Shown piece after piece: positions 55,428-64,000 of a stretch of DNA of 64,000 bases (its first letter is position 1; each line of letters opens with the position of its first letter). This stretch comes from Gordonia mangrovi (lineage in GTDB: Bacteria > Actinomycetota > Actinomycetes > Mycobacteriales > Mycobacteriaceae): assembly GCF_024734075.1 (NCBI RefSeq), contig NZ_CP102850.1:2046001-2110000 (forward strand), in the 5' to 3' direction. The position numbers and the translations under genes are program-made. The notes beneath the pieces are model-generated. The model saw only the letters and a list, made by a program, of their open reading frames with translations. It was not told where the DNA came from and searched no databases.

Positions 55428-55715
55428 GTGCTGGTTGATCCAGACGTCCTACATGCTCTGGCAACGCAGACAGTTGGCGCTGCCGACAGTATTGACGGTG
55501 CCGACCTGCCGGCCGTGGCCGCGCGTGCAGCCGACGGGCTGGACGGATCGACCAGCCAATGGGCCGCCCGCCTGGTAGCTACGTATTTAGACCAGCAGTG
55601 CCAGAGGATGCAAGAAGGTCTCACGACGATGGGTCTGGCCGTGCGCGGTGCAGGTGAAAACTACAGTGTCACCGATGAGGATCTCGCAGCGGACCTCACC
55701 CGCCTCTGGAGGTAG
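55428..55715 (+). CDS. EspC/WXG100-like small helical protein
   Basis: 95 residues from GTG 55428 (GGGGGT upstream). It opens VLVDPDVLHALATQTVGAAD, as in EspC (DUF2580)-type proteins, followed by amphipathic helices around a QWAARLVATYLDQQCQRM core and RGAGENYSVTDEDLAADL. Such proteins travel through, or pair with, type VII secretion systems. It is 5 bp ahead of the large WxG-containing protein, so the two are probably a secretion pair. Confidence 0.75.
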   Translation: MLVDPDVLHALATQTVGAADSIDGADLPAVAARAADGLDGSTSQWAARLVATYLDQQCQRMQEGLTTMGLAVRGAGENYSVTDEDLAADLTRLWR

Positions 55716-55720
55716 AGACA

Positions 55721-57091
55721 ATGCTGCCGTCACGACCTCGGCTCGAGAGTTGGGACCCCGCGTCACTCGGACCAGGTGGCGCAGCCGTCACGACCGCCGG
55801 TCAATACGTTCACGATGCGGTGCGAACGTTGGACGCCGCCTGCCGCACGCTCCCCGAGCTAAACGCTTGGTCTGGGGACGCGCACGACGCCGCAGCCGCG
55901 GTGTTCGGCCGAGCGAACGCTGCCGCCGCTCATCTATCCGACAATGCAGCCGCCGTGGGCACGGCGACCAGCGCCGGCGCCGGTCCGCTCGGTGACGCAC
56001 GGGCTTCGCTCCTCGCCAAGGCCAACGATATCGACGCCGGGGATCTCTGGGTGACGGACGACTGGGTCGTCCTGATCAAGGCCGCCCCGATGTCAGCGGA
56101 CGAAGCGGAAACCCTCGCGGACCGAGCAGTGGCCGAGCAGGCCGGAGTGAATCGCTTCTTGCTCGCCGTCGGTGACGCAGACGAGGAAACAGCCAACAGC
56201 ATTGTGGCCGCGGCGAGCGCCCATGGGTTCGAGATCCCGAAATCGATCATCCCACTGCCGGGTACCAGCAAGCCCGCCGATGAAGTCCCCAACCCTCGGA
56301 ACCCCATGGGCCTGTACCAGCAGGTGCTGGTGCGCTCCGAGGACATGGGAGTGACGGTGCGCGAAATCACCAAATATGAGGACGCAGAGGGTAACCGAGT
56401 CACCACCATGCACATGCAGGACGGGAGTCGGCAGGAACACATCCTCATGAATCCCTATCGCGGGCCGGTGGCAGCGTCAGTGTTCAACGACGTCCGGGTA
56501 TTGCACTATGACAGGAACGGGAACGTGATTTCCAAGAGCAGGTCGTGGGAGAACTTTGAAAGCACGAAGTTCATGACGACCACGTGGGCTGACGGGACCA
56601 CGGTGCACGCCGAAGAGCGGGAGGACGGCTACAAGGTCGCCCGCGTCAGCACCGCCGACGGACGGACCGTGGAGATCCCCGCAGACAGTCCGTTCTTCAC
56701 GCATCCAGGCCTGACGACAGTGGGTGGCGCGATGAGCGGACTCGACGAGTATGCGACGCGCGGGGGAGGTATTCCGACGCTCAGCGCCGACGACGTCAAG
56801 AAGGTCGGGGTTGGCGCAAAGTTCGCTGGGCCGGCACTGGGTATTGCGACGGCCATTTACGATGTCGCCACCGCAGACGCCGGACAGAGATGTGAAGCCG
56901 CGATATCAGGGACGTTCGGTGTGGTCGGCGGCGCAGTGGCCGGCACAGCCGGGGGTGCGCTCGGGGCGGCAGCAGGCATGGGGGCGGCATCGGCACCGGC
57001 GGCCTTAGGCGGCGCCGCGGTGGGCGGCACACTCGGCAGTTGGGCGGGCGGTTGGGTCGGTCAGAAAGTTGCCGGGGTGGTCTGCCGATGA
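55721..57091 (+). CDS. Type VII-like effector with C-terminal glycine-zipper domain
   Basis: 456 residues. The N-terminal ~110 residues are helical with a WSG motif (LNAWSGDAHDAAAAVFGRAN), typical of type VII targets. A middle alpha/beta region follows (TTMHMQDGSRQEHILMNPYR; TTTWADGTTVHAEEREDGYK). The last ~110 residues form a Gly/Ala zipper (GVVGGAVAGTAGGALGAAAG; GGAAVGGTLGSWAGGWVGQK), similar in style to the end of the protein at 50248. No catalytic motif; a membrane-active toxin is inferred. It is overlapped by a membrane-protein gene expected to be its immunity. Confidence 0.75.
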   Translation: MLPSRPRLESWDPASLGPGGAAVTTAGQYVHDAVRTLDAACRTLPELNAWSGDAHDAAAAVFGRANAAAAHLSDNAAAVGTATSAGAGPLGDARASLLAKANDIDAGDLWVTDDWVVLIKAAPMSADEAETLADRAVAEQAGVNRFLLAVGDADEETANSIVAAASAHGFEIPKSIIPLPGTSKPADEVPNPRNPMGLYQQVLVRSEDMGVTVREITKYEDAEGNRVTTMHMQDGSRQEHILMNPYRGPVAASVFNDVRVLHYDRNGNVISKSRSWENFESTKFMTTTWADGTTVHAEEREDGYKVARVSTADGRTVEIPADSPFFTHPGLTTVGGAMSGLDEYATRGGGIPTLSADDVKKVGVGAKFAGPALGIATAIYDVATADAGQRCEAAISGTFGVVGGAVAGTAGGALGAAAGMGAASAPAALGGAAVGGTLGSWAGGWVGQKVAGVVCR

Positions 57092-57858
57092 CCACCCTCA
57101 CCACTCCCAGTCGCTGGCGAGGTCCTTCGAAATGGATGATCGCCGGCATGGTGTTTTTCGTTGCGGCCGTGCCCTTCTGCCTCAACTGGGCTATGCGAGC
57201 TCTGCTCAACGGCAACGCCCTGACGTCCCTGATCGCTGTGGGCTTGAGCATTTCGTTGTGCGGCTATGTGACGACCGGATACCGCCTCTACCGGAGGCGG
57301 GTAACCCCTCGGGCGACATCGACTTCCGACCGCACGATCGTCGAGCCCGACTCCGTCTCGAGACGAATCATGAGCGCGACTTTCTGCGGGCTCATCCTCA
57401 GCGGATTCCTATTTGCTGTTCTTGCCCCCCAAGACAGAGTTGACCTCGAACTCAGCGACGGCCAGCGACTGTTCTTTTCGATTGGGGCATTACTCGTTGC
57501 CATTCTGTGCGTCCCCGCCTTGATCGGTTCCGCATTCCGTGATGGGCCTCGCATCGCGCTTGGCAGTCAAGGCGTCGACTTCTACAACGGAAGGCGGTGG
57601 ACGACGTTTCAGTGGGACGAAATCCAGGCCATCCTCGACTACATCCCGGACGGAAAGTCCAACACAGGCCATCCGATCACCGTCATCTCGACCGACGACC
57701 GGCAGTTCACGCTGGACACACCCGACTCTTACACGCCGGGAGGCACTGCGCTCTTCTGGATGCTTCGGTACTACTGGCTCACCTCTGATGCGCGTGACGA
57801 GTTGACTGACGGGCGAGCAGTCACGCGATATCTGGAGAGCCGCTTCGCGATGATCTAA
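57088..57858 (+). CDS. Multi-pass membrane protein with PH-like domain (putative immunity)
   Basis: 256 residues from ATG 57088, overlapping the effector stop (ATGA). Four membrane spans (MIAGMVFFVAAVPFCLNWAM; LTSLIAVGLSISLCGYVTTG; SATFCGLILSGFLFAVLA; LFFSIGALLVAILCVPALIG), then a PH-like cytoplasmic domain (IALGSQGVDFYNGRRWTTFQ; TVISTDDRQFTLDTPDSYTP). Same plan as the pair at 48741-50217. Coupling to the effector supports an immunity role. Confidence 0.75.
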   Translation: MTTLTTPSRWRGPSKWMIAGMVFFVAAVPFCLNWAMRALLNGNALTSLIAVGLSISLCGYVTTGYRLYRRRVTPRATSTSDRTIVEPDSVSRRIMSATFCGLILSGFLFAVLAPQDRVDLELSDGQRLFFSIGALLVAILCVPALIGSAFRDGPRIALGSQGVDFYNGRRWTTFQWDEIQAILDYIPDGKSNTGHPITVISTDDRQFTLDTPDSYTPGGTALFWMLRYYWLTSDARDELTDGRAVTRYLESRFAMI

Positions 57859-57979
57859 GAACCGAGCAAGAGCACAGCTGGACCGCACAGATTCCCTGGC
57901 GCCGCCTACCACCGCACGTCGGCGTCGAGAGCGATGAACTGGGTGTGCGACGTCATCTCGGCAACCACCCACCCCAACT

Positions 57980-57995
57980 GCCTGTGACTACAGAT
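57980..57995. promoter_or_regulatory. MarR operator upstream of its own gene
   Basis: CTGTGACTACAGAT (57982-57995) matches 13 of 16 positions of the perfect palindrome found ahead of the next gene (58547-58562). It lies 32 bp before the MarR start and implies autoregulation. Confidence 0.7.
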
Positions 57996-58026
57996 AGAGT
58001 GGTTGGTCCCCACTCAGGAGACCGAC

Positions 58027-58494
58027 ATGCACGAGCCGCTCACTGCGCGCCAGGAGATCTGGCGCGGCCTGCTTCTCGGCCAGAAGGCGATGCTCACCGA
58101 TCTCGCCGTGGAGCTCAAGCGCGATTACGGCCTCACCGTTCCCGCCTACGAGGCCTTGCTGTCCCTCTGGGAGTCGCCCGACAACTCGTTGCATGCGACG
58201 GAACTCGCGAAGGCTCTGGTCTACAGTTCCGGGTCCGCATCCAACCTGATCAAACGGTTGGCCGAGGCCGGGCTGGTCACCCGGTCATCCGGTGACGAGG
58301 ACGGCCGCACGGTACGGGTCTCGCTGACGCCCACCGGGGTCGACGTCATCGAACGCGCCACCGCGGCGCACCGCCAGAGTCTCGCCGAGACATTTGAGCC
58401 GCTCATCGACGACGACGAGGTGGGCCCTCTCCTCGAATTCGCCCGCAAGCTGGCCGCCCATACCGGCGTGTTGTCCGCGCCGGTCGACGAGTAG
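58027..58494 (+). CDS. MarR-family transcriptional regulator
   Basis: 155 residues from ATG 58027 (CAGGAG upstream). Winged helix: LTVPAYEALLSLWESPDNSL, HATELAKALVYSSGSASNLI, KRLAEAGLVTRSSGDEDGRT and VRVSLTPTGVDVIERATAAH. Dimeric repressor responding to small aromatic or oxidative ligands. Matching operators lie in front of it and in front of the oxidoreductase gene, so it likely controls the cluster to 62505. Confidence 0.9.
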   Translation: MHEPLTARQEIWRGLLLGQKAMLTDLAVELKRDYGLTVPAYEALLSLWESPDNSLHATELAKALVYSSGSASNLIKRLAEAGLVTRSSGDEDGRTVRVSLTPTGVDVIERATAAHRQSLAETFEPLIDDDEVGPLLEFARKLAAHTGVLSAPVDE

Positions 58495-58546
58495 CCCCGC
58501 GCGACCGCGCCGCCGGATTCCACCCGATGGGGAATACTCGACGATT

Positions 58547-58562
58547 ATCTGTAGTTACAGAT
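58547..58562. promoter_or_regulatory. MarR operator before oxidoreductase cluster
   Basis: Near-perfect palindrome ATCTGTAGTTACAGAT, arms ATCTGTA/TACAGAT around a 2-bp centre. It lies 52 bp after the marR stop and 44 bp before the next start, with its partner site at 57980. Confidence 0.8.
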
Positions 58563-58605
58563 ATCGGTGCCGATGGGCGGCGCCGCCCGTCGAGAGGAAG
58601 CCAGC

Positions 58606-59541
58606 ATGTCCCAGCCCGGTCGGGTCGCCGTCGTACGCCGGTTCGGACCCCCAGACGTCATCAGCATCGAGAACCACGCCAGTCCTGCACTTCGACCGGA
58701 TCAGGTGCGGGTGGCGGTGCGGACCGGTGGGCTCAACCCGGTGGACGCCCGACGCCGATCCGGCTCCTTCGGCGGTCAGGTTCCGATGCTCCTGGGCACC
58801 GAGTTCGCCGGCATCGTCGTCGAGTCCCAATCCCAGGCCTGGACGCCGGGCGACGAGGTCATCGGGTGGGGCGCCAACGGCGCCGACGCCGACCTGATGG
58901 TCACCACCGCGCATCAGCTGCATGCCAAGCCCGCCGACCTCGGCTGGGCGCTCGCGGGTGGACTGAGCGGCGTCGGCCAGAGTGCGCTGACCGCCCTGAA
59001 CTCGCTGGACCTCGCACCCGGCGACACGATCCTGCTGCACGGCGCGGCCGGCGGCGTGGGCACCGTGCTCACCCAGCTCGCGGTGCGGCGCGGCCTCTCG
59101 GTGCTCGGCACGGCGTCGGCGGCCAATCAGGCGCATCTGCGTGACTTGGGCGCGACGCCGGTCGTCTACGGGGACGGCCTGGCCGGCCGCGTCACGGCCG
59201 CTGCCGGCGGCGCACAGATCGCCGCATCGATCGACCTGGCCGGCTCGGCCGACGCCGGCGATCTCGCGACCCAGATCGTCGCGGCGGGCGGTGCAGCGAT
59301 CACCCTCGTTCCCGAGACGATGATGTCCCACGACATCCCGTTGGTCCGGGTGCAGCACTCCAGCGCCCAACTCGCCGAACTGCTCGGGGCGATCGCCGAC
59401 GGCACCCTCATCCTGCCGGTCGAGACGATGCCGTTCACCGAGATCGTCGAAGCCCATCGTCGGCTCGACGCCAAACATGCCACCGGCAAGCTCGTCCTCG
59501 ACCTCGCCGACAACCCCCACCTTCCGCTCGCCACTCAGTAG
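58606..59541 (+). CDS. NADP-dependent quinone oxidoreductase (MDR, zinc-free)
   Basis: 311 residues from ATG 58606 (GAGAGGAAG upstream). Medium-chain dehydrogenase fold: RVAVRTGGLNPVDARRRSG, a nucleotide-binding loop AAGGVGTVLTQLAVRRG, and C-terminal PFTEIVEAHRRLDAKHATGK. No zinc cysteines. It reduces quinones or enones with NADPH. First gene after the MarR operator. Confidence 0.9.
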   Translation: MSQPGRVAVVRRFGPPDVISIENHASPALRPDQVRVAVRTGGLNPVDARRRSGSFGGQVPMLLGTEFAGIVVESQSQAWTPGDEVIGWGANGADADLMVTTAHQLHAKPADLGWALAGGLSGVGQSALTALNSLDLAPGDTILLHGAAGGVGTVLTQLAVRRGLSVLGTASAANQAHLRDLGATPVVYGDGLAGRVTAAAGGAQIAASIDLAGSADAGDLATQIVAAGGAAITLVPETMMSHDIPLVRVQHSSAQLAELLGAIADGTLILPVETMPFTEIVEAHRRLDAKHATGKLVLDLADNPHLPLATQ

Positions 59542-59548
59542 GCCTGAC

Positions 59549-60250
59549 ATGACATCCCTCGCACTCATCGGACCCGGTCGGCACGGCACCGCGATCGCCA
59601 CGCTGTTCGCCTCGCACGGCGCCGACGTCGTCCTGTATCACCATCGTCTCCAGAAGGCCGAGATCGCTGCCCGTACCGTGCGGGCGCGGGCCAACGGTGC
59701 CGAGGTCACCGTGGCCCCGAGCCTCGCCGACGCGGTTGCTGGACAAGAACTGGTGGTTCTCGCGACCCTCTGGGATTCGGCTCAGCGCGCCGTCATCGCC
59801 GAACTGGGTGAGCTGCTCGCCGGCAAGATCCTGCTCGACGTCTCGAATCCGCTCGACGTCACCGCCGCCGGCATCGTCCCCCGCACACCCGTTGAAGGGT
59901 CGGCCGGTCAGTTCGTGGCGACCCTGCTGCCGGCGAATACCGCTCAGGCCAAGGCGTTCTCGAATCTGGCCACCGCCTTCATCGGCGAGAGCGCGGATCT
60001 CACGCCGCCCGCCGTCCTGCCGTTCGCCGCCGACTCCGCCGAGACGGCCGAGCGGATACGTCCCTACCTCGAGCGCACCGGATGGCTGCCCTGGCTGGTC
60101 GGCGACATCTCGGTCTCCCGCGAACTGGAGATCGGCGGCCGCTACAACAGGGTGCACGGCCGGTGGGGACGCTCGCGGCTCGACGAGACGGAGATGCACA
60201 CGCGTTTCGGCCCGCAGGTATTGCTCCCCGAGACGACCAGCACGCGATAA
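59549..60250 (+). CDS. NADPH-F420 reductase-like NAD(P)-binding protein
   Basis: 233 residues from ATG 59549, 7 bp after the preceding stop. Rossmann start SLALIGPGRHGTAIATLFAS, then VVLATLWDSAQRAVIAELGE and LLDVSNPLDVTAAGIVPRTP, the layout of F420:NADP oxidoreductase-like and NAD-binding (F420_oxidored) proteins. It could supply reduced F420 to the luciferase-like enzyme encoded next. F420 use is an inference. Confidence 0.8.
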   Translation: MTSLALIGPGRHGTAIATLFASHGADVVLYHHRLQKAEIAARTVRARANGAEVTVAPSLADAVAGQELVVLATLWDSAQRAVIAELGELLAGKILLDVSNPLDVTAAGIVPRTPVEGSAGQFVATLLPANTAQAKAFSNLATAFIGESADLTPPAVLPFAADSAETAERIRPYLERTGWLPWLVGDISVSRELEIGGRYNRVHGRWGRSRLDETEMHTRFGPQVLLPETTSTR

Positions 60251-60276
60251 CGCATACTCACCACGAGGAGGTCACC

Positions 60277-62505
60277 ATGGCCGACTACGGACATGAACTA
60301 CGGTTCGGCACCTTTGTGACGCCGTCATCGGACGCACCGCAACGGGCCGTCGAGATGGCGATCGCATCGGAAGCCAGCGGACTGGACCTGGTGACCTTCC
60401 AGGATCACCCTTACCAGCCGGCGCTGCTGGACGCGTGGACACTGCTGTCCTGGGTGGCGGCGCAGACCTCGACCATCCAGGTCGCGGGCAATGTGCTCAA
60501 CGTGCCCCTACACCAACCCGCTGTACTTGCGCGACAGGCAATCTCGCTGGACCTGTTGTCCCACGGCCGGGTTGCGCTCGGGCTGGGTGCGGGCGGCTTC
60601 TGGGATGCGATCGAGGCGATGGGTGAACCGCGTCTGTCCCCCGGCCAGAGTGTCGAGGCCCTCGACGAAGCGATCCGCATCATCCGCGGGATCTGGGACA
60701 CCGACACCCGGACGCCGCTGCGCGTCGACGGCACGTATCACCGGGTCGCCGGTGCGAAACGGGGACCCGCCCCCGCACATGACATCCCGATCTGGGTGGG
60801 AGCTCTCAAACCCCGCCTGTTACGGCTGGTGGGGCGCGCCGCCGACGGCTGGCTACCGTCCTTGGCCTACCTGAAGCCGGGTGATCTCGCACGCGGCAAC
60901 CGAACGATCGACGACGCGGCGACCGCGGCCGGCCGCGATCCGCGGGAGATCACCCGCCTGCTGAACATCGGCCCCGATCTCGGCGTCGACGATCTCGTCG
61001 ACCTGGCCGTCGACCACGGCGTCAGCACCTTCATCCTGGCCGCCGACGACGCGCGGGCCATCGAGCACTTCGGCCGGGAGCTCGCACCCGAGGTCAGGGA
61101 GACGGTGGCCGGCCTGCGTGCACAGCGCGGGATCGTCGGCGGTCGTATCCGGCCGGCCGAGTCAAAGGCCAAGCGAGTCACGGGCATCGACTATGACGAC
61201 GTGCCGCAGTCGCTGGCCGTGACCGCGGTGGAGCCCGGGGACCGCGGGTACGCCCGCTATCGCTCGGCGTACCTGCGCGGCGGCGCGCCCGGCCTGGTGT
61301 TGCGTCCGCAAACCGTCGACGAAGTCGCCGACGCCGTCCGCTTCGCCGACCGACATCGGGATGTGCCGTTGGGCATTCTCAGTGCCGGACACGGGTTGTC
61401 GGGGCGGTCGATCAATCGTGGCGGCCTGGTGATCGATGTCGGCGCGCTCAACACGATCGAGGTGACCGACCCGGATGCGGGCCTGGTGCGGGTCGGGCCG
61501 GGCGCCCGCTGGGTCGACGTGGCCAACACACTGGCGCCATACGGTTTGGCGATCAGCAGCGGCGACTACGGCGGCGTCGGGGTGGGCGGCCTCGCCACCG
61601 CCGGCGGCGTCGGGTGGTTTGCCCGCGAACACGGACTGACCATCGACCACCTGCGCGGCGTCGACGTCGTCCTCGCCGACGGGTCACTCGTGCACGCCGA
61701 TGACGACGAGAACAGCGACCTGTTCTGGGCCGTGCGTGGCGCCGGCGCCAATTTCGGTGTCGCGGTGTCCTTCGAGTTCGAGGCGTCCCGCGTCGGCCGG
61801 GTGGGATTCGCACAGCTCATGTTCGATGCGAGCGACATCGCGACGTTTCTGCAGAAGTGGGGCGCGGCGATCGAGGCCGCCGACCGGTCGGTCACCGGTG
61901 AACTCATCATGGGCGCACCACAACCCGGACATCCGACGGTCGCCCGGGCACTGCTGGTCGTCGACTCCGACGACCCGGACGTGATCGTCGAACGACTCAC
62001 CCCCATCGGCGACATCGCCCCGATCCTCGACCAGGCGATCTCGTTGGTCACCTACGACCAGATCATGAACGCCGCCAACGACCCCGGCCCACAACAGGCG
62101 CAGGGAGAACCACTGTCGCACTCCGGTCTGCTCCGGCACATCACCCCGGAATTCGCGGCGCAGGCCGCCGAGCTGATCGAGGCGGGCGCCAGCTACTTCT
62201 TCCAGATCCGGTCGGTCGGCGGCGCGGTCGCCGACGTCCCCGACGACGCCACCGCGTACGGGTGGCGCGACGCCAACTTCTCGGTCGCCGCCTTCGGCAC
62301 CCGGGCGACGAAGCTGGACTCCTGGTGGCCGCGGCTGGTGCCGCATTTCGACGGTCTCTACCTGAGTTTCGAGACCGACCTGGGTGATGCGGTGCTGGCA
62401 CAAGCATTTCCGCCGGCACATCTCGACCGCCTGCGGACGTTGAAGGGTCGCTACGACCCCACCGGGTTGTTCCGGGACAACTTCTTCATCGCGCCACCGT
62501 CGTGA
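60277..62505 (+). CDS. Fusion of LLM/F420-type oxidoreductase and BBE-type FAD oxidase
   Basis: 743 residues from ATG 60277 (CGAGGAGG upstream). Residues ~1-285 form a luciferase-like barrel: FGTFVTPSSDAPQRAVEMAI, VALGLGAGGFWDAIEAMGEP and HDIPIWVGALKPRLLRLVGR. Residues ~330-743 form a berberine-bridge-type FAD enzyme: LSAGHGLSGRSINRGGLVID (histidine for FAD linkage), GVGVGGLATAGGVGWFAREH, and a C-terminal RYDPTGLFRDNFF substrate segment. The second covalent-linkage cysteine is replaced by DYGG. One chain thus carries two flavin/deazaflavin centres. Likely controlled by the nearby MarR. Confidence 0.88.
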   Translation: MADYGHELRFGTFVTPSSDAPQRAVEMAIASEASGLDLVTFQDHPYQPALLDAWTLLSWVAAQTSTIQVAGNVLNVPLHQPAVLARQAISLDLLSHGRVALGLGAGGFWDAIEAMGEPRLSPGQSVEALDEAIRIIRGIWDTDTRTPLRVDGTYHRVAGAKRGPAPAHDIPIWVGALKPRLLRLVGRAADGWLPSLAYLKPGDLARGNRTIDDAATAAGRDPREITRLLNIGPDLGVDDLVDLAVDHGVSTFILAADDARAIEHFGRELAPEVRETVAGLRAQRGIVGGRIRPAESKAKRVTGIDYDDVPQSLAVTAVEPGDRGYARYRSAYLRGGAPGLVLRPQTVDEVADAVRFADRHRDVPLGILSAGHGLSGRSINRGGLVIDVGALNTIEVTDPDAGLVRVGPGARWVDVANTLAPYGLAISSGDYGGVGVGGLATAGGVGWFAREHGLTIDHLRGVDVVLADGSLVHADDDENSDLFWAVRGAGANFGVAVSFEFEASRVGRVGFAQLMFDASDIATFLQKWGAAIEAADRSVTGELIMGAPQPGHPTVARALLVVDSDDPDVIVERLTPIGDIAPILDQAISLVTYDQIMNAANDPGPQQAQGEPLSHSGLLRHITPEFAAQAAELIEAGASYFFQIRSVGGAVADVPDDATAYGWRDANFSVAAFGTRATKLDSWWPRLVPHFDGLYLSFETDLGDAVLAQAFPPAHLDRLRTLKGRYDPTGLFRDNFFIAPPS

Positions 62506-62614
62506 TGACCGCGCGCTCGGTGCCGGCGCCGGGCGCGACTGTCCTCGCAGCGCCCGACGGCGTGCTACTGCGGACCGTCCCGCACGAAGGGTCAACACCT
62601 GATTAACTCAATCC

Positions 62615-63898
62615 ATGGCCCGCGCCTCCCAGCTGTTGTTGCTTCGTGTCCTCGTCGTCCTCGGACTGGCTCTCGGATCGGTGGTGTTGGCGGCGGCTCC
62701 GGCGGCGATCGCTGCGCCCGGCCCGGGCTCGCCACTCCCCTCAGCCGACCCGTTCTACAGCTATTCCGGCCCCCTCGAAAACATCGCACCCGGCACGGTT
62801 CTGCGGTCGCGGCCGATGACGTTCCGCACCCCGACGCTCGACTCTCCAATCACCGGGACGCAGGTGCTGTACCGGACGACCGATCAAGCCGGTGATGGGG
62901 CCGTCACCGTGGCGACGGTGCTGCGGCCGCTGACGCCGGGCCCCACCCGGCTGGTGTCCTACCACATGGCCTACGACGCGCTCGGCTCCAAGTGCGATCC
63001 GTCATACACCCTCAGCGGCGGGTACGCGAACTCGCTGAACACCGCCGAACAGGGCGTGATCGCGGGCTATCTCGCTGCCGGCTACACCGTCGTGGCGCCC
63101 GACTACGAGGGCGAGGACCTGGAATGGACCATCGGCCGGCAGTCGGGGTACGCCGCGCTCGATGGTGTCCGCGCTGCGCAGAGTTTCCTGCGCGTGCCGG
63201 ACTCCACCCCGGTCGGGCTGGTGGGCTACTCGGGTGGTTCGGTGCCGACCCAGTGGGGCGCGGAGGTCGCGCCGCGCTACGCCCCCGAGCTCAACATCGT
63301 CGGCACCGCGGCGGGCGGCCTGCCCGTGGACCTCGCCCACAACCTGCCCTACATCGACGGCAGCGACGAGTGGGCCGGGGTGATCCCCGCGCTCGTGGTC
63401 GCTTACCAACGCACCTACGACCTCGACGTCGACTCCTTCCTCTCCACTCGCGGCAAGCAGACCGCCCAGCAGGTCAGCGATGAGTGCATCACCGAGTTCG
63501 CCGGCAACTATCCCGGTCTGACGAGTGCCGACATGGTGAAGCCGCCCTACTCCGGGCTGCTCGACGTGCCCGAGGTGGTCCGCGCGGTCAACGACAACAT
63601 CATGGGCACTGCAGGTACCCCGCGCTCGCCGCTGTTCCTGGCCGTCGGACACAGCGACGCCATCGGCGACACCATCATGGTCACCGGCGACGTGGTGGGC
63701 CTGGCCAACGAATACTGCACCCGCGGCGTCGATGTCACCTACGCCCAGTACGACGGACGCACGCACGGTCAAGCGTTCCCCGTGTTCGAGGCACAAGCCC
63801 TGCCGTATCTGACCGAACGCTTCAACGGGGTTCCCACACGCAGCAACTGCGCGACGATCCCGCGGGGGAACAGTCTGGCGCCGATGGCGGTGCCGTGA
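62615..63898 (+). CDS. Secretory lipase
   Basis: 427 residues with a signal peptide (LLLLRVLVVLGLALGSVVLA, cleavage near AIAAPG). Alpha/beta hydrolase of the secretory lipase (LIP) family: VVAPDYEGEDLEWTIGRQSG, nucleophile elbow GYSGGSVPTQWGAEVAPRYA, and late acid/His region VGHSDAIGDTIMVTG...YDGRTHGQAF. Hydrolyses extracellular esters. Stands alone; stop at 63896-63898. The last ~100 bp of the window hold no gene I can see. Confidence 0.9.
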   Translation: MARASQLLLLRVLVVLGLALGSVVLAAAPAAIAAPGPGSPLPSADPFYSYSGPLENIAPGTVLRSRPMTFRTPTLDSPITGTQVLYRTTDQAGDGAVTVATVLRPLTPGPTRLVSYHMAYDALGSKCDPSYTLSGGYANSLNTAEQGVIAGYLAAGYTVVAPDYEGEDLEWTIGRQSGYAALDGVRAAQSFLRVPDSTPVGLVGYSGGSVPTQWGAEVAPRYAPELNIVGTAAGGLPVDLAHNLPYIDGSDEWAGVIPALVVAYQRTYDLDVDSFLSTRGKQTAQQVSDECITEFAGNYPGLTSADMVKPPYSGLLDVPEVVRAVNDNIMGTAGTPRSPLFLAVGHSDAIGDTIMVTGDVVGLANEYCTRGVDVTYAQYDGRTHGQAFPVFEAQALPYLTERFNGVPTRSNCATIPRGNSLAPMAVP

Positions 63899-64000
63899 GG
63901 ATGCACCACCATCGGCGGAGGACTTCGCGCGCTGATCTTTCATGTGCGCGTGAAGCTTCGCGCGCGAGTGCGCGATGGCCGCGCGAAAGTCTTCTTGGGG

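Noticed and set aside
1-64000. CRISPR arrays, rRNA and tRNA genes
   Set aside because: No regularly spaced direct repeats and no tRNA- or rRNA-like stretches were noticed on either strand.

Overview
This is a GC-rich actinobacterial chromosome segment. Two MspA-type porins, a mycothiol-type (MDMPI/DinB-like) protein, a DUF3558 lipoprotein, EspC/WXG-like small helical proteins, an F420-type luciferase-like oxidoreductase and a FadD ligase point to a mycolic-acid-producing member of the Mycobacteriales, most like Gordonia or a relative. The genus is inferred from protein resemblance only. No rRNA, tRNA or CRISPR array was seen.

Region 1 (1-18.6 kb) is a defence island. The plus strand carries a tightly packed operon: the C-terminal part of a SNF2-type helicase with DUF3883, a DUF1156 DNA methylase, a coiled-coil protein, a large Swt1-HEPN/DUF499 ATPase, a phosphoribosyltransferase-like protein and a DprA/SLOG-like protein. 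A convergent minus-strand operon holds a phospholipase-D-fold protein and two unrecognised partners. Behind it lie a PD-(D/E)XK nuclease-like gene broken by an in-frame stop, and a TRAFAC-type GTPase with a small partner.

Region 2 (18.6-26 kb) has a TetR regulator, an orphan HigA antitoxin with only a stub of its HigB toxin, a Schlafen/AlbA-type regulator behind a phased array of TCASTGA half-sites, a TY-Chap-like protein, a pRiA4b ORF-3-like protein and a frameshifted Ltp-type lipoprotein. Region 3 (26-38 kb) is mostly secreted or envelope proteins: an MspA porin, a YiiX/NlpC-like enzyme, lipoproteins and small membrane proteins, separated by decayed stretches.

Region 4 (38-46.7 kb) has a Fic protein, an orphan VapB-like antitoxin with a stub of VapC, and a DUF6880-like gene split by an IS110-family element. 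The long noncoding end of that element carries a readable bridge RNA: donor and target guides can be matched to both IS ends and to the reconstructed insertion site. A SWIM/SNF2 helicase and a DUF808 membrane protein follow.

Region 5 (46.9-58 kb) contains a fatty-acyl-CoA ligase and two loci pairing a secreted glycine-zipper protein with multi-pass PH-like membrane proteins, which I read as effector-immunity sets (one with an EspC-like type VII partner). It also has a second MspA porin, a TIGR01777 epimerase and two copies of an 80-bp palindromic repeat. Region 6 (58-64 kb) is a MarR-controlled oxidoreductase cluster with two matching operators (quinone oxidoreductase, F420-type NADP reductase-like protein, and a luciferase-like/BBE flavoenzyme fusion), followed by a secretory lipase.

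Several genes carry single-base lesions (near 6266, 12810, 16413, 19250 and 24454). These may be real decay or sequence errors and are flagged individually.
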